From the NCBI GenBank assembly GCA_004297725.1, contig SCUS01000081.1:1-64000 (forward strand): a stretch of DNA of 64,000 nt, read 5' to 3'. The DNA comes from Myxococcaceae bacterium (GTDB lineage Bacteria; Myxococcota_A; Polyangia; Polyangiales; Ga0077539). The notes beneath the pieces are model-generated. The model made no database searches, was not told where the DNA came from, and saw nothing but the letters and a program-made list of their open reading frames with translations. Position numbers and translations under genes: made by a program. Positions 24,127-32,407 of this stretch are shown here, in pieces. The first letter of the stretch is position 1, and each line of letters starts with the position of its first letter.

Positions 24127-24609
24127 ATGGAAGACACCCCCGCCCCGAAGCCCGCGTCCGCCTCCCGCACCGTGATGACCTTCCTGGTCTTCCCCGAGCA
24201 CGCCAACGCGCTCGGCAAGGCCTTCGGCGGCCAGATCATGGCCTGGACGGACATGTGCGGCGGCATCTGCTCGATGCGTCACTCCGCAGGCACCACCGTC
24301 ACCGCGGCGCTCGACGACCTGCAGTTCGAGCACCCCATCCTCATCGGCGACATGGTCACCCTCGAGGGCCGAGTGAACGCCACCTTCCGCACCTCGATGG
24401 AGGTCGAGGTCACCGTGCACGGCGAGAACCCCGCCACCGGCGCCCGCTGGCGCTGCGTCGAGGCCCGGCTCACCTTCGTGGCCATCGACGATCAGGGCAG
24501 GGCGCGCCTCGTGCCGCCGCTGCACGCCGAGAGCGACGACGACCTCGCCCGCATCGCCGCGGCCACCACCCGCCGCAACGAGCGCCTGGCCCGCCGCAAG
24601 CCTCGCTGA
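24127..24609 (+). CDS. Acyl-CoA thioesterase, hotdog fold (YciA/BFIT-like)
   Basis: 160 aa. It shows the hotdog thioesterase pattern: VFPEHANALGKAFGGQIMAWTDMCGG (helix with the conserved N-x-G-G-Q region), then strands TVTAALDDLQFEHPILIGDMVTLEGRVN and SMEVEVTVHGEN, and RRNERLARRK at the end. These cytoplasmic enzymes hydrolyse acyl-CoA to free acid and CoA. ATG 24127 gives the expected family length. The neighbouring divergent ALDH-like gene may share a promoter region. Confidence 0.88.
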   Translation: MEDTPAPKPASASRTVMTFLVFPEHANALGKAFGGQIMAWTDMCGGICSMRHSAGTTVTAALDDLQFEHPILIGDMVTLEGRVNATFRTSMEVEVTVHGENPATGARWRCVEARLTFVAIDDQGRARLVPPLHAESDDDLARIAAATTRRNERLARRKPR

Positions 24610-24612
24610 GCC

Positions 24613-25071
24613 TCAGTCCTTCGGGCCGGGGACGACGTAGCGCTCGACGGAGAAGACCCGCTGCGCCTCGGCCACGGCCTCGTCGAGGGTGGTGACCTCG
24701 CGGCGCAGGGTGACCTCGTACCAGACGTCGAGCACCGCGCCGTCGTTGACCGAGCAGATCTCCCGGGGCTTCGCGTCGACCTCCTCGTAGCCGTCGCGCT
24801 TCAGCACCTCGGCGCGCTCGCGCACGATGTTGAGAAGGTTCTTCGGGTCCATCTTCGGGGCGTCGCTGCGCTGCGCGTGCAGCACCACCGTCACCGTCGG
24901 GGCGCCGCCTCCCGCGACCTGCACCCGGGCCTCCATCAGATGGAGGTTCTGCCGCTCGGCGAGGTGCACCTCGTTGCCGCGCACCCGAAACACCTCGAGC
25001 CCCGTCGCGACGAGCGCCCGCTTGAGTTCCTTCACGTCAATCGCTGCGTGCGCTCGCTGCACCTTGTCCAC
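24613..25071 (-). CDS. Conserved-looking hypothetical protein
   Basis: 152 aa from GTG 25071. There is no signal peptide or membrane segment. The sequence is well mixed alpha/beta with a regular strand pattern (VFRVRGNEVHLAE, EARVQVAGGGAPTVTVVLHAQR, GAVLDVWYEVTLRREVTTLDE) and looks like a folded cytoplasmic domain. No family is recognised. It converges on the thioesterase gene, 3 nt apart, and is divergent from the patatin gene. Confidence 0.65.
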   Translation of the reverse strand: MDKVQRAHAAIDVKELKRALVATGLEVFRVRGNEVHLAERQNLHLMEARVQVAGGGAPTVTVVLHAQRSDAPKMDPKNLLNIVRERAEVLKRDGYEEVDAKPREICSVNDGAVLDVWYEVTLRREVTTLDEAVAEAQRVFSVERYVVPGPKD

Positions 25072-25241
25072 GGGAGGGACTCTACATCACGCCCAGGCCC
25101 GCTGTGCACCCTTCCGAATCCGTGGCGCGTCACGGCGCGGCTTGCCGCGGCCGTCTCGCCGACGCTACGGTGGTCCTCCGACGCGCGCCTCCCCACGTCA
25201 GTCCCCCCTACAACCGTCGGCGCGATCTCCCCGGAGCATTG

Positions 25242-26747
25242 ATGCGAACGCTGCTGTTGCTCGCCCTCGACCCGAAGCCCCTCCTCGAACTCGGCGAGGC
25301 CCGGCGCCTGGGCGACGGCGAGATCCAACTGGTGCGCCGGATGGACAGCGGCGACGTGCAGACCTTCCGGGTGATCGTCGAGCGAGACCCCGCGCGGGCC
25401 CTGCGCTGGCTGGCCGCCCGCCCCGTCGACCTGGTGCTCCTCGACGCGCGCGCCGAGACCGGCCTCCCCCTGGCGGAGGCCACCGCCATGCTCGACCGGC
25501 TCTACCCCGTCGACGACTCCCACGGCCTGGCCTCCCGCGACCGCACCCTCATCCTCCTCGACCGCCAGGCCGCGTCCGCCACGGTTGCGTTTCGGGCGGG
25601 GTGCCACCGCCTCCGAGAGCCCCTCTTCGACCCGACCGGCTCCGAGCTGCTCGACGCCGTCGAGGCCCTCATCGCCGACCACGGCCGGGGAAAGATCGCC
25701 CTCTGCCTCGCGGGCGGCGGCATCGAGGGGCTCCTCTACGAGGTGGGGGCGCTGCGGGCGCTCGACCGCTTCGTGCTCGACCGACGGCTCTGCGACTTCG
25801 ACCTCTTCTTCGGCATCAGCGCGGGCAGCTTCCTCGCGGCCCTGCTCGCCAACGGCGTCACCCCCGACGAGATCGTCGACGGGCTCCGCAAGGGCAACGA
25901 CCGCGTGCCCCGCATCGGCCGGGGCGACCTCTTCGACCCCAACGTCGGGGAGCTCGGCCGCCGGGCCGTGGGCCTCGCCCGGGCCCTCGTCGGATCGGGC
26001 ACCGCGCGCAACCCCCTCTCGGCGCTCTACCGCTCGCTCCCGAGCGGCATCTTCGCGGGCGACCGGCTGGAGAAGTACTTCGGCCGGGCGCTCAGCTCCC
26101 CGGGGATGAGCGACCACTTCGAGGAGACCCGCAAGCCGCTCTTCGTCGGAGCCACCGACCAGGACACCAGCGAGGCCGTGGTCTTCGGCGAGCCCGGCTG
26201 GACGGACGTGCCCATCCACCGCGCGGTGCGCGCCTCGTGCGCGCTCGCGCCCTTCTACGCGCCCACGCGCATCGGCGGCCGCTGGTACGTCGACGGCGCC
26301 TTCACCCGCACCACCAACATGCGCGTCGCGGTGAAGCACGGCGCCTCGCTCTGCCTCATCGTCGACCCGCTGGTGCCCATCTATTCTCGCGAGGCCGGGT
26401 ACGTGCACGCCCGAGGCGGGCTCTTCGGCGCCATGCAGGGCTTGAAGGCGCTCATCAACGGGCGCTTCGACAAGGCGCACACGGCCATCGCGGAGATGTA
26501 CCCGAGCGTGGCGTTCCACATCTTCCGGCCGGAAGGCGAGGAGATGAAGATCCTCGCCGGGTCGCCGATGAAATTCCTCTACCAGGAGGAGATCGAGGAG
26601 CGCGCGTACGAGAGCACCCTGCGCCAGGTGCGCGGCTCGATGGGACGGCTGCGCCGCGACTTCGCCCGCCACGGGGTGCGCTTCGGAGAGTCCACGCAGG
26701 GCCCCGCGCACGACGCCTGGCTCGACGGGGCGCTGGCCTTCGCGTGA
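25242..26747 (+). CDS. Patatin-like phospholipase with N-terminal extension
   Basis: 501 aa from ATG 25242, with GGAG about 7 nt upstream. Residues 1 to about 145 form an extra N-terminal domain resembling a response-regulator-like fold (RTLLLLALDPKPLLE, PVDLVLLDARAE, DRTLILLDRQA). The patatin domain follows: oxyanion hole GGGIEG at 158-163, nucleophile elbow GISAG with S193, and catalytic D351 in VDGAF. A Ser-Asp lipase acting on acyl esters is expected. No signal peptide is present. GTGA overlap couples it to the next gene. The receiver-like N-terminus is inference from strand pattern. Confidence 0.85.
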   Translation: MRTLLLLALDPKPLLELGEARRLGDGEIQLVRRMDSGDVQTFRVIVERDPARALRWLAARPVDLVLLDARAETGLPLAEATAMLDRLYPVDDSHGLASRDRTLILLDRQAASATVAFRAGCHRLREPLFDPTGSELLDAVEALIADHGRGKIALCLAGGGIEGLLYEVGALRALDRFVLDRRLCDFDLFFGISAGSFLAALLANGVTPDEIVDGLRKGNDRVPRIGRGDLFDPNVGELGRRAVGLARALVGSGTARNPLSALYRSLPSGIFAGDRLEKYFGRALSSPGMSDHFEETRKPLFVGATDQDTSEAVVFGEPGWTDVPIHRAVRASCALAPFYAPTRIGGRWYVDGAFTRTTNMRVAVKHGASLCLIVDPLVPIYSREAGYVHARGGLFGAMQGLKALINGRFDKAHTAIAEMYPSVAFHIFRPEGEEMKILAGSPMKFLYQEEIEERAYESTLRQVRGSMGRLRRDFARHGVRFGESTQGPAHDAWLDGALAFA

Positions 26748-27616
26748 TCCCCCGACGGGTCGTCTCGCTGGTCCCCAGCGTCACCGAGAGCCTCTTCCTC
26801 CTCGGGCTCGGTGACCGGGTGGTGGGCCGCACCGACTACTGCGTCGAGCCGATGCCCGCGGTCGGTGCCGTCCCCTCCGTCGGCGGAACCAAGGACGCCG
26901 ACGTCGACGCCATCGCCGCGCTCTCCCCCGACCTGGTGCTGGTGAACCAGGAGGAGAACACCCAGGCCATCCACCGCGACCTCGTGGCGCGCGGGCTGCG
27001 CGTTCACCTCTCCTTCCCCAAGACCGTCGCCGACGCCGTCGCGCTGATGAGAGAGCTCGCCGCGATGCTGGGCGCTCCCTCCGACCACCCCGCGCTCGTG
27101 CGCCTCGCCGACGCCGTGGCGGAGATGGAGCGCCTCCGAGCGCATACCATCCCACGTAAGGTCTTCTGCCCCATCTGGATGCAACCCCTGATGACCATCC
27201 ACGGCGACACCTTCATCTCCGACGTGCTCGACCTCTGCGGCGGGCAGAACGTCTTCCTCGATCGTCCTCGCCGCTACCCCCTGGCCGCCGACCTCGGCCG
27301 CGCCGCCCCCTGGAGCAACGACCGCGTGGGCCTCCGCGACACCCGCTACCCCAGGGTGACCCTCGACGAGGTGCTCGAGCGGCAGCCCGAGGTGGTGCTC
27401 CTCCCGGACGAGCCGCACCCCTTCTCCGAAGCGGACGCCGAGGTGTTCCGCGCGCTGGATATCCCCGCGGCCGCGCAGGGGAGGGTGCTCCGCGTCGATG
27501 GCAAGGCGCTCTGCTGGTACTCGCCCCGCCTCGCCGACGCGCTCCCCCAGGTGCGCGCCTGGCTGCACCCCGACGAGCGCCGCGTCGCCCCGACGGAGCC
27601 GCGAGTGAAGGACTGA
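26744..27616 (+). CDS. Helical-backbone metal receptor (BtuF/TroA-like) protein, no signal peptide
   Basis: 290 aa from GTG 26744, overlapping the patatin stop by 4 nt. It resembles cobalamin/haem-type binding proteins: RVVSLVPSVTESLFLLGLGDRVVGRTDYC, then VGGTKDADVDAIAALSPDLVLVNQEEN, ISDVLDLCGGQNVF, and VTLDEVLERQPEVVLLPDEPHPF. The usual export signal is absent, so it may be cytoplasmic or the family member may have another role. No ABC transporter genes are adjacent. A WTAC-N8-GTAW site lies at 27144. Confidence 0.8.
   Translation: MIPRRVVSLVPSVTESLFLLGLGDRVVGRTDYCVEPMPAVGAVPSVGGTKDADVDAIAALSPDLVLVNQEENTQAIHRDLVARGLRVHLSFPKTVADAVALMRELAAMLGAPSDHPALVRLADAVAEMERLRAHTIPRKVFCPIWMQPLMTIHGDTFISDVLDLCGGQNVFLDRPRRYPLAADLGRAAPWSNDRVGLRDTRYPRVTLDEVLERQPEVVLLPDEPHPFSEADAEVFRALDIPAAAQGRVLRVDGKALCWYSPRLADALPQVRAWLHPDERRVAPTEPRVKD
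27144..27159. other. WTAC-N8-GTAW site 4
   Basis: ATAC-CATCCCAC-GTAA, in the metal-receptor-like gene; codons CAT ACC ATC CCA CGT AAG. Confidence 0.75.
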
Positions 27617-27672
27617 CTGGCGATACCCCCGGCTCTCGCGATACCACCGTCGCGCCGCGAGGCAGAGGTCCC

Positions 27673-28674
27673 ATGTCGAAGACTCCCCCCAAGGTTCGTG
27701 ACGCGCGCTTCCGTGACCGCCCCTCCCGAGGGCCGACGCCTCCCAAGGAGACCCCCTCGGGCGAGCCCCGCGCGCCCAGGCGCGTGACCGCGGGCACCCA
27801 GGGCGGCCCCGACGCCACCCCTCCCGAGAAGACCCCGTGGTGGCGCTCGGGAGACGTGATCATCCCCATCGTGCTGGCGGTCGGTGTCTCCATCGCGGGC
27901 TGGCAGTACTACCGCGCGAAGAACCCCGCGCCGGAGCCCACCCCGGCGGCTGACACCACCAGCGCCGATGCGGGTACGGCCGCGACGCCCGACGTCGCCC
28001 CGGCGCCCGCGGCCCCGACGCCCGCAGCGCCCGCGGCCCCGACGCCCTCCGCCGAAGACCGCGCGCTCGACGGATCACCCGTCGAAGCCCGCACGCCGCA
28101 GCCGACGACCCCCGACCCTGCGCACGGGAGCTTCACCCTCGCTCAGGCCACCGAGGGCCTCGGAGGCACCGGCGCGCTCACGGCGGAGATCGAGACCTCC
28201 CTCGGCAACTTCACCTGCACGCTGGCGGAGCGCGAGGCGCCCATCACCGTCGCCAACTTCGTGGGCCTCGCCCGCGGCCGTCGGCCCTTCTGGGACCCGG
28301 TCGCCGCGACCTGGGCGACCCGTCCCTTCTACGACGGCTCGATCTTCCACCGGGTGATCCCGGGCTTCATGATCCAGGGCGGCGACCAGCTCCGCTCGGG
28401 CACCGGCGACACGGGCTACACCATCGCCGACGAGCACGTGCAGCCGCACAACGCCGCGGGTCAGCTCTGCATGGCCAACCGTGGACCCAACACCGGGAGC
28501 GCGCAGTTCTTCATCACCGAGGCGGCCCGAGAGCACCTCGACGGCACCTACTCGATCTTCGGCACCTGCACCCCGACCGAGCTCGTGCGGCGCATCACCG
28601 CGCTGCCCCGCAACTCCAGCGACCGCCCCGAGACGCCCGTGTTCATCCGCCACGTGCGGGTGCGCCGCGGGTAG
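27673..28674 (+). CDS. Membrane-anchored cyclophilin-type peptidyl-prolyl isomerase
   Basis: 333 aa. A charged Pro-rich cytoplasmic head (1-60) precedes one membrane segment (VIIPIVLAVGVSIAGWQYY). A Pro/Ala/Thr linker follows, then a cyclophilin domain from about 165: IETSLGNFTCTLAEREAPITVANFVGLA, FYDGSIFHRVIPGFMIQGGD, MANRGPNTGSAQFFIT, LDGTYSIFGTCT. The catalytic Arg (FHRVIPGF) and the QFFIT motif are present. It should act on proline bonds of exported proteins in the periplasm. The GPN and GSAQFF motifs are canonical. Confidence 0.92.
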   Translation: MSKTPPKVRDARFRDRPSRGPTPPKETPSGEPRAPRRVTAGTQGGPDATPPEKTPWWRSGDVIIPIVLAVGVSIAGWQYYRAKNPAPEPTPAADTTSADAGTAATPDVAPAPAAPTPAAPAAPTPSAEDRALDGSPVEARTPQPTTPDPAHGSFTLAQATEGLGGTGALTAEIETSLGNFTCTLAEREAPITVANFVGLARGRRPFWDPVAATWATRPFYDGSIFHRVIPGFMIQGGDQLRSGTGDTGYTIADEHVQPHNAAGQLCMANRGPNTGSAQFFITEAAREHLDGTYSIFGTCTPTELVRRITALPRNSSDRPETPVFIRHVRVRRG

Positions 28675-28683
28675 AGCCCCCCC

Positions 28684-29067
28684 TTACCGGGCGAGGATGC
28701 GCGCCACGCCCTCGATGCTGGAGAGCAGCGTCGAGGCGAGGCTGTCGGCCTCCCCGGGGCCGCGTAGCAGCAGCAGCAGCTCCTCGTCGTTGCGCACCTT
28801 GAAGGTGTGGACCGAGACGCCCGCGAGGCGCCTTGAGTCGAGCACGTAGCCCTCTCCGCGCGCGATGAAGGGCGCGTAGGCGGCGAGCTCCTCGCACTCG
28901 GCCGCGTCGCCGTCCCAGGCGATGAGCATCCCCTCGGAGTCGGCGAGGATCAGGTGCGTCAGCCCCGCCCGGTCGCGCTGCGCGGCGAGCAGGAACCTCA
29001 ACGCGGTGGCGAGGTCATCCGAGCGGCGGTTGCGGCGGTCGGAGGCGGAGACGTCGGCGATCTGCAT
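28684..29067 (-). CDS. Roadblock/LC7-like domain protein
   Basis: 127 aa. The fold pattern fits roadblock/LC7: a first helix (DDLATALRFLLAAQRDRAGLTHLILADSEGMLIAW), central strand pair (ARGEGYVLDSRRLAGVSVHTFKVRNDEELLLLLRG) and a final helix (LASTLLSSIEGVARIL). Such small proteins regulate Ras-like GTPases such as MglA in myxobacteria, but no GTPase gene is adjacent. It lies downstream of tgt on the same strand, 52 nt away. Assignment rests on pattern, not a diagnostic motif. Confidence 0.6.
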   Translation of the reverse strand: MQIADVSASDRRNRRSDDLATALRFLLAAQRDRAGLTHLILADSEGMLIAWDGDAAECEELAAYAPFIARGEGYVLDSRRLAGVSVHTFKVRNDEELLLLLRGPGEADSLASTLLSSIEGVARILAR

Positions 29068-29119
29068 GGACGCGACGTTGGCCCATCGCCCTCGCCGCGC
29101 CCACTTTTCGACAGGCGCG

Positions 29120-30277
29120 CTACCCGTTGGAGGGCGGACCCAGCTCGTCGCCCTCGCGCATCCCTCGGAGCGTGTCGTCGACGTACGCGGCGGCCCTGCC
29201 CTCGCGGATGGCCTCGCGCATCCCCCGCATCAACGACCCGAGGAAGTAGATGTTGTGGAGCGACATCACCCTCGCCGCGAGGATCTCCCCGCAGAGAAAC
29301 AGGTGCCGCAGGTAGCCGCGGGTGTAGCGCCCGCCCTGGCCGTTGCAGCACTGCCCCTGGCAGAGCGGGTCGATGGGGCCGTCGTCGAGGCGGTGGCGCG
29401 CCTGCTTGATGTTCACCCGGCCGCGCCAGGTGAGGCACTGGCCGTTGCGCGCGTTGCGCGTCGGCAGCACGCAGTCGAACATGTCGATGCCCGCGAGCGC
29501 GCCCACCAGCAGGTCGCGAGGCGTGCCCACGCCCATGAGGTAGCGCGGCCGGTCTTCGGGCATCTGGTGGGCGACCGCGCCCAGCACCCGGTGCATGTCC
29601 GGCACGGGCTCGCCCACGGACAGTCCCCCGAGGGCGATGCCGTCGAAGGGCATCGCGGCGATCTCCTCGAGGTGCCGGAGCCGAAGGTCTTCGTGGATGC
29701 CGCCCTGCACGATGCCGAAGAGCGCCTGCCGCGACCCGCGCGGGGCGTCGAGGCAGCGCCGCGCCCACTTCGTCGTGCGCGCCATCGCCCGCTGGATGGC
29801 GTCGCGGTCGGCGTCGCCGGGAGGGCACTCGTCGAGCACCATGGCGATGTCGCTGCCGAGGAGCGACTGCACCCGCACGCTCTCCTCGGGCGTGAGGCGC
29901 TTGAGGGCGCCGTCGATGTGCGAGCGGAAGGTGACGCCGTCGTCGTCCATGGTGCGCAGCTTCGCCAGCGAGAACACCTGGAACCCGCCGCTGTCGGTGA
30001 GCATCGCGCGCGGCCACCGGGAGAAGCCGTGCAGGCCCCCGAGCGCATGCACCACCTCGGCGCCGGGGCGCAGCCACAGGTGGTAGGTGTTGCCGAGCAC
30101 GATGCCCGCGTCGGTGGCGCCGATCTCCTCCATCGTGAGCGCCTTGACGGTGCCGATGGTGCCGACGGGCATGAAGGTGGGCGTCTCGACCGGGCCGTGG
30201 GGCGTCTGGAGGAGGGCGACGCGCGCGTGGCCGTCGCGCGCCAGGATGTCGAAGGAGAAGCCTGGTGTGGACATCAT
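29120..30277 (-). CDS. tgt: tRNA-guanine transglycosylase
   Basis: 385 aa from ATG 30277 (an adjacent ATG at 30274 is equivalent). It exchanges G34 of Tyr/His/Asn/Asp tRNAs for preQ1 in the queuosine pathway. Diagnostic motifs: TPTFMPVGTIGTVKALT, LGNTYHLWLRPG, MLTDSGGFQVFSL, FGIVQGG, ALGGLSVGEP and the catalytic region MFDCVLPTRNARNG. The zinc site is unusual: the sequence is CQGQCCNGQGGRYTRGYLRHL instead of the usual C-x-C-x2-C spacing before the conserved His. It is 29 nt downstream of queA. Confidence 0.95.
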   Translation of the reverse strand: MMSTPGFSFDILARDGHARVALLQTPHGPVETPTFMPVGTIGTVKALTMEEIGATDAGIVLGNTYHLWLRPGAEVVHALGGLHGFSRWPRAMLTDSGGFQVFSLAKLRTMDDDGVTFRSHIDGALKRLTPEESVRVQSLLGSDIAMVLDECPPGDADRDAIQRAMARTTKWARRCLDAPRGSRQALFGIVQGGIHEDLRLRHLEEIAAMPFDGIALGGLSVGEPVPDMHRVLGAVAHQMPEDRPRYLMGVGTPRDLLVGALAGIDMFDCVLPTRNARNGQCLTWRGRVNIKQARHRLDDGPIDPLCQGQCCNGQGGRYTRGYLRHLFLCGEILAARVMSLHNIYFLGSLMRGMREAIREGRAAAYVDDTLRGMREGDELGPPSNG

Positions 30278-30306
30278 CGAAGGGCGCGGACCATAGCGCG
30301 CGGCTC

Positions 30307-31347
30307 TCACAGAACAAGCATGGCGTCGCCGTAGGAGAAGAAGCGGTACCGGAGCGCCACGGCCATCGCGTAGGCCGCGCGCACCCGCTCGGGGCCCCCG
30401 AAGGCCATCACCAGCGCGAGCAGGGTCGAGCGAGGCAGGTGGAAGTTGGTGAGCAGCGCGTCCACCACGCGGAAGCTGTACCCGGGCTGGATCAGCAGCC
30501 GCGTCTCGCCCGTGCGCTCCCCGTCGAGCGCCCACGACTCCAGCGTCCGCACCACGGTGGTCCCCACGGCCACCACCGGGCGCCCGTCGCGCTTTGCCGC
30601 CCGCACCGCCTCCGCGGTCGCCTCCGGCACGTCGTACCACTCGGAGTGCATCGGGTGCTCGTCGAGGTCGTCGACCATCACCGGCGCGAAGGTGCCGGGG
30701 CCCACGTGCAGCGTGACGGACACCCGGTCGATGCCCCGGGCGCGCATCGCCGCGAAGAGCTCGTCGGTCAGGTGAAGCCCCGCGGTCGGGGCGGCCACCG
30801 CGCCGGGTCGGTCGGCATACACGGTCTGGTAACGCTCCCGGTCGCTCTCCTCCGGGGCGCGGTGCATGTACGGCGGCAGCGGCATCTCGCCGTGGCGCTC
30901 GATCGCCGCCCAGGGATCTTCGGCGAGCAGCTCGACGTCGAGCATCATCCCGTCGCGCCCGAGGATGCGCACCGCCAGCCCCGGCGCGATCTCGATCACC
31001 GCGCCGTCGCGCATGGGCTTGGACGCCCGGCCGAGCGCCTCCCAGCGCCTGCCGTCCTCGCCCTTCGAGCGCACCAGCAGGAACTCCGCCTTTCCGCCGC
31101 TCGGCTTCACCCCTCGCAGCCTCGCCGGGATCACCCGGGTGTCGTTGACCACCAGCAGCGCCCCGTCGGGCAGCAGCGAAGGGAGCGAGCGGATCACATC
31201 GTCGGTCAGCGTCCCGCCCGCGCGGCGGAGCACCAGCAGCCGGCTGGCGTCGCGCTCGGCGAGCGGCGTCGAGGCGATCAGTTCGGGGGGCAGGTCGAAG
31301 AGGAGCTCATCGGTGCGCACGCGGAGCTTCTTGCGACGAAGGGGCAC
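30307..31347 (-). CDS. queA: S-adenosylmethionine:tRNA ribosyltransferase-isomerase
   Basis: 346 aa from GTG 31347. It adds the epoxycyclopentanediol ring from AdoMet to preQ1-tRNA. Diagnostic motifs: FDLPPELIAS.PLAERDASRLLVL, LVVNDTRVIPARLRG, AVAAPTAGLHLTDELF, SVTLHVGPGTFAPV, VVAVGTTVVRTLES, and LTNFHLPRSTLLALVMAFGG. Length and order match the family. Its start overlaps the upstream 366-aa gene by 41 nt. A WTAC-N8-GTAW site lies at 30817. Confidence 0.96.
   Translation of the reverse strand: MPLRRKKLRVRTDELLFDLPPELIASTPLAERDASRLLVLRRAGGTLTDDVIRSLPSLLPDGALLVVNDTRVIPARLRGVKPSGGKAEFLLVRSKGEDGRRWEALGRASKPMRDGAVIEIAPGLAVRILGRDGMMLDVELLAEDPWAAIERHGEMPLPPYMHRAPEESDRERYQTVYADRPGAVAAPTAGLHLTDELFAAMRARGIDRVSVTLHVGPGTFAPVMVDDLDEHPMHSEWYDVPEATAEAVRAAKRDGRPVVAVGTTVVRTLESWALDGERTGETRLLIQPGYSFRVVDALLTNFHLPRSTLLALVMAFGGPERVRAAYAMAVALRYRFFSYGDAMLVL
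30817..30832. other. WTAC-N8-GTAW site 5
   Basis: ATAC-ACGGTCTG-GTAA, in queA (minus); codons CGT TAC CAG ACC GTG TAT. Confidence 0.75.
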
Positions 31348-32407
31348 GGCTCGACAAGCGCAACAGGTTGCCGTCGACGGCGGTGACCCACGCCTCGCCG
31401 TGCTCCCCGAGGGTCACCCGGGGCACGATCGCCCGGCGCAGGTCGACCACCCAGCGCTCCTGGCCGTCGCGGTCGAGCGCCACCAGCCGCCCCAGCCGGC
31501 TCACCAGGAGCATCGCGCCCGACTCGTCGAGCACCGCCGACTCCGCGAAGGGCGGGGCGTCGACGCGCACCCACGCCCCGGTGCGGTCGACGCGCAGTAC
31601 GGCAGGCGGAGGTCCGTCGACCCAGGCGAGCGCCGTCGCGCCCTCGGAGGAGGACCACCATCGGGTCGGGGCGGGGAGCGGCCTCGGGGGGGCGACGACC
31701 CCGTCGGGGTCCAGCGGGAAGACCGCGGTCGCGGTGACCGCCAGCGCGCCATGGTCGACGCTTACCAGGTGACGTAATCCCTCGACGGAGGGCACGAGAC
31801 GGACGGTGCCCGCGGGGTCGAAGACCGCGAGACCGCGAGGGACACCGACGGCGACGCGCCCGCCTTCGAGCGTGGCAGGCGTGGTCATCGGGCTCGCGGA
31901 GAGCGAGCGCACCGAGGCGACGCTCCCGTCTGCGCGGAGCGTGACGAAGTCGACGCGCTGGTGGCTGGAGACCGCGGCGATCTCGCTGCCGTCCGCGCGC
32001 TCGACCACCCCGAGGAGCTCTCCCGGGAGCTGCGCGGCGACCCTGACCCGCCCGTCGAGCCCGAGCCTGAAGAGCGTCCCTCCGGCCCCGAGGATCACCA
32101 GCCTGCCTCGCGCGTCGCACCGCGGCGCCACGCGATCGGAGGGAGGCTCCTCCACGGGGCTCGATCGCACGGTGCCGGAGGACTCGTCGAGCAGTGCGAG
32201 AGTGGAGGGCGCGCGGGTGAACACCGCGAGGCGCCCGTCGGGTAGCCGGAGCGGAGCAGTCACCCCGGCGCCCGGGAGGGGGAAGGGGTCCACGGAGGTC
32301 CATGGCGCGGGGGGAAGCGTGCCGCGCGGCGGGTCGGCGAGGGCACTGGTCGCGCCGACGAGCAGCGCCACCGAGAGCGCCCGGGCGCCGGCCCGACGAG
32401 GGCTCAT
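31307..32407 (-). CDS. Exported beta-propeller-like protein
   Basis: 366 aa from ATG 32407. It has a cleavable signal peptide (MSPRRAGARALSVALLVGATSALA then DPP). The rest is a regular beta pattern with recurrent LPDGRLAVF, RCDARGRLVIL, DGRVRVAAQL, LDESGAMLLVSRLGRLVALDRDG segments, fitting a PQQ/NHL-type propeller. No enzyme motif was seen. The start overlaps the zinc-ribbon gene (ATGA), and the end overlaps queA by 41 nt, so all four genes from 34257 to 29120 may be one transcript. A WTAC-N8-GTAW site at 31762 forces TTA and GTA codons. Confidence 0.75.
   Translation of the reverse strand: MSPRRAGARALSVALLVGATSALADPPRGTLPPAPWTSVDPFPLPGAGVTAPLRLPDGRLAVFTRAPSTLALLDESSGTVRSSPVEEPPSDRVAPRCDARGRLVILGAGGTLFRLGLDGRVRVAAQLPGELLGVVERADGSEIAAVSSHQRVDFVTLRADGSVASVRSLSASPMTTPATLEGGRVAVGVPRGLAVFDPAGTVRLVPSVEGLRHLVSVDHGALAVTATAVFPLDPDGVVAPPRPLPAPTRWWSSSEGATALAWVDGPPPAVLRVDRTGAWVRVDAPPFAESAVLDESGAMLLVSRLGRLVALDRDGQERWVVDLRRAIVPRVTLGEHGEAWVTAVDGNLLRLSSRAPSSQEAPRAHR
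31762..31777. other. WTAC-N8-GTAW site 6
   Basis: TTAC-CAGGTGAC-GTAA, in the exported propeller gene (minus); codons TTA CGT CAC CTG GTA. Confidence 0.75.

Noticed and set aside
27617..27647. Two GCGATACC copies after the metal-receptor-like gene
   Set aside because: Short direct repeat with no palindromic partner or promoter; the spacing does not fit the WTAC-N8-GTAW motif.
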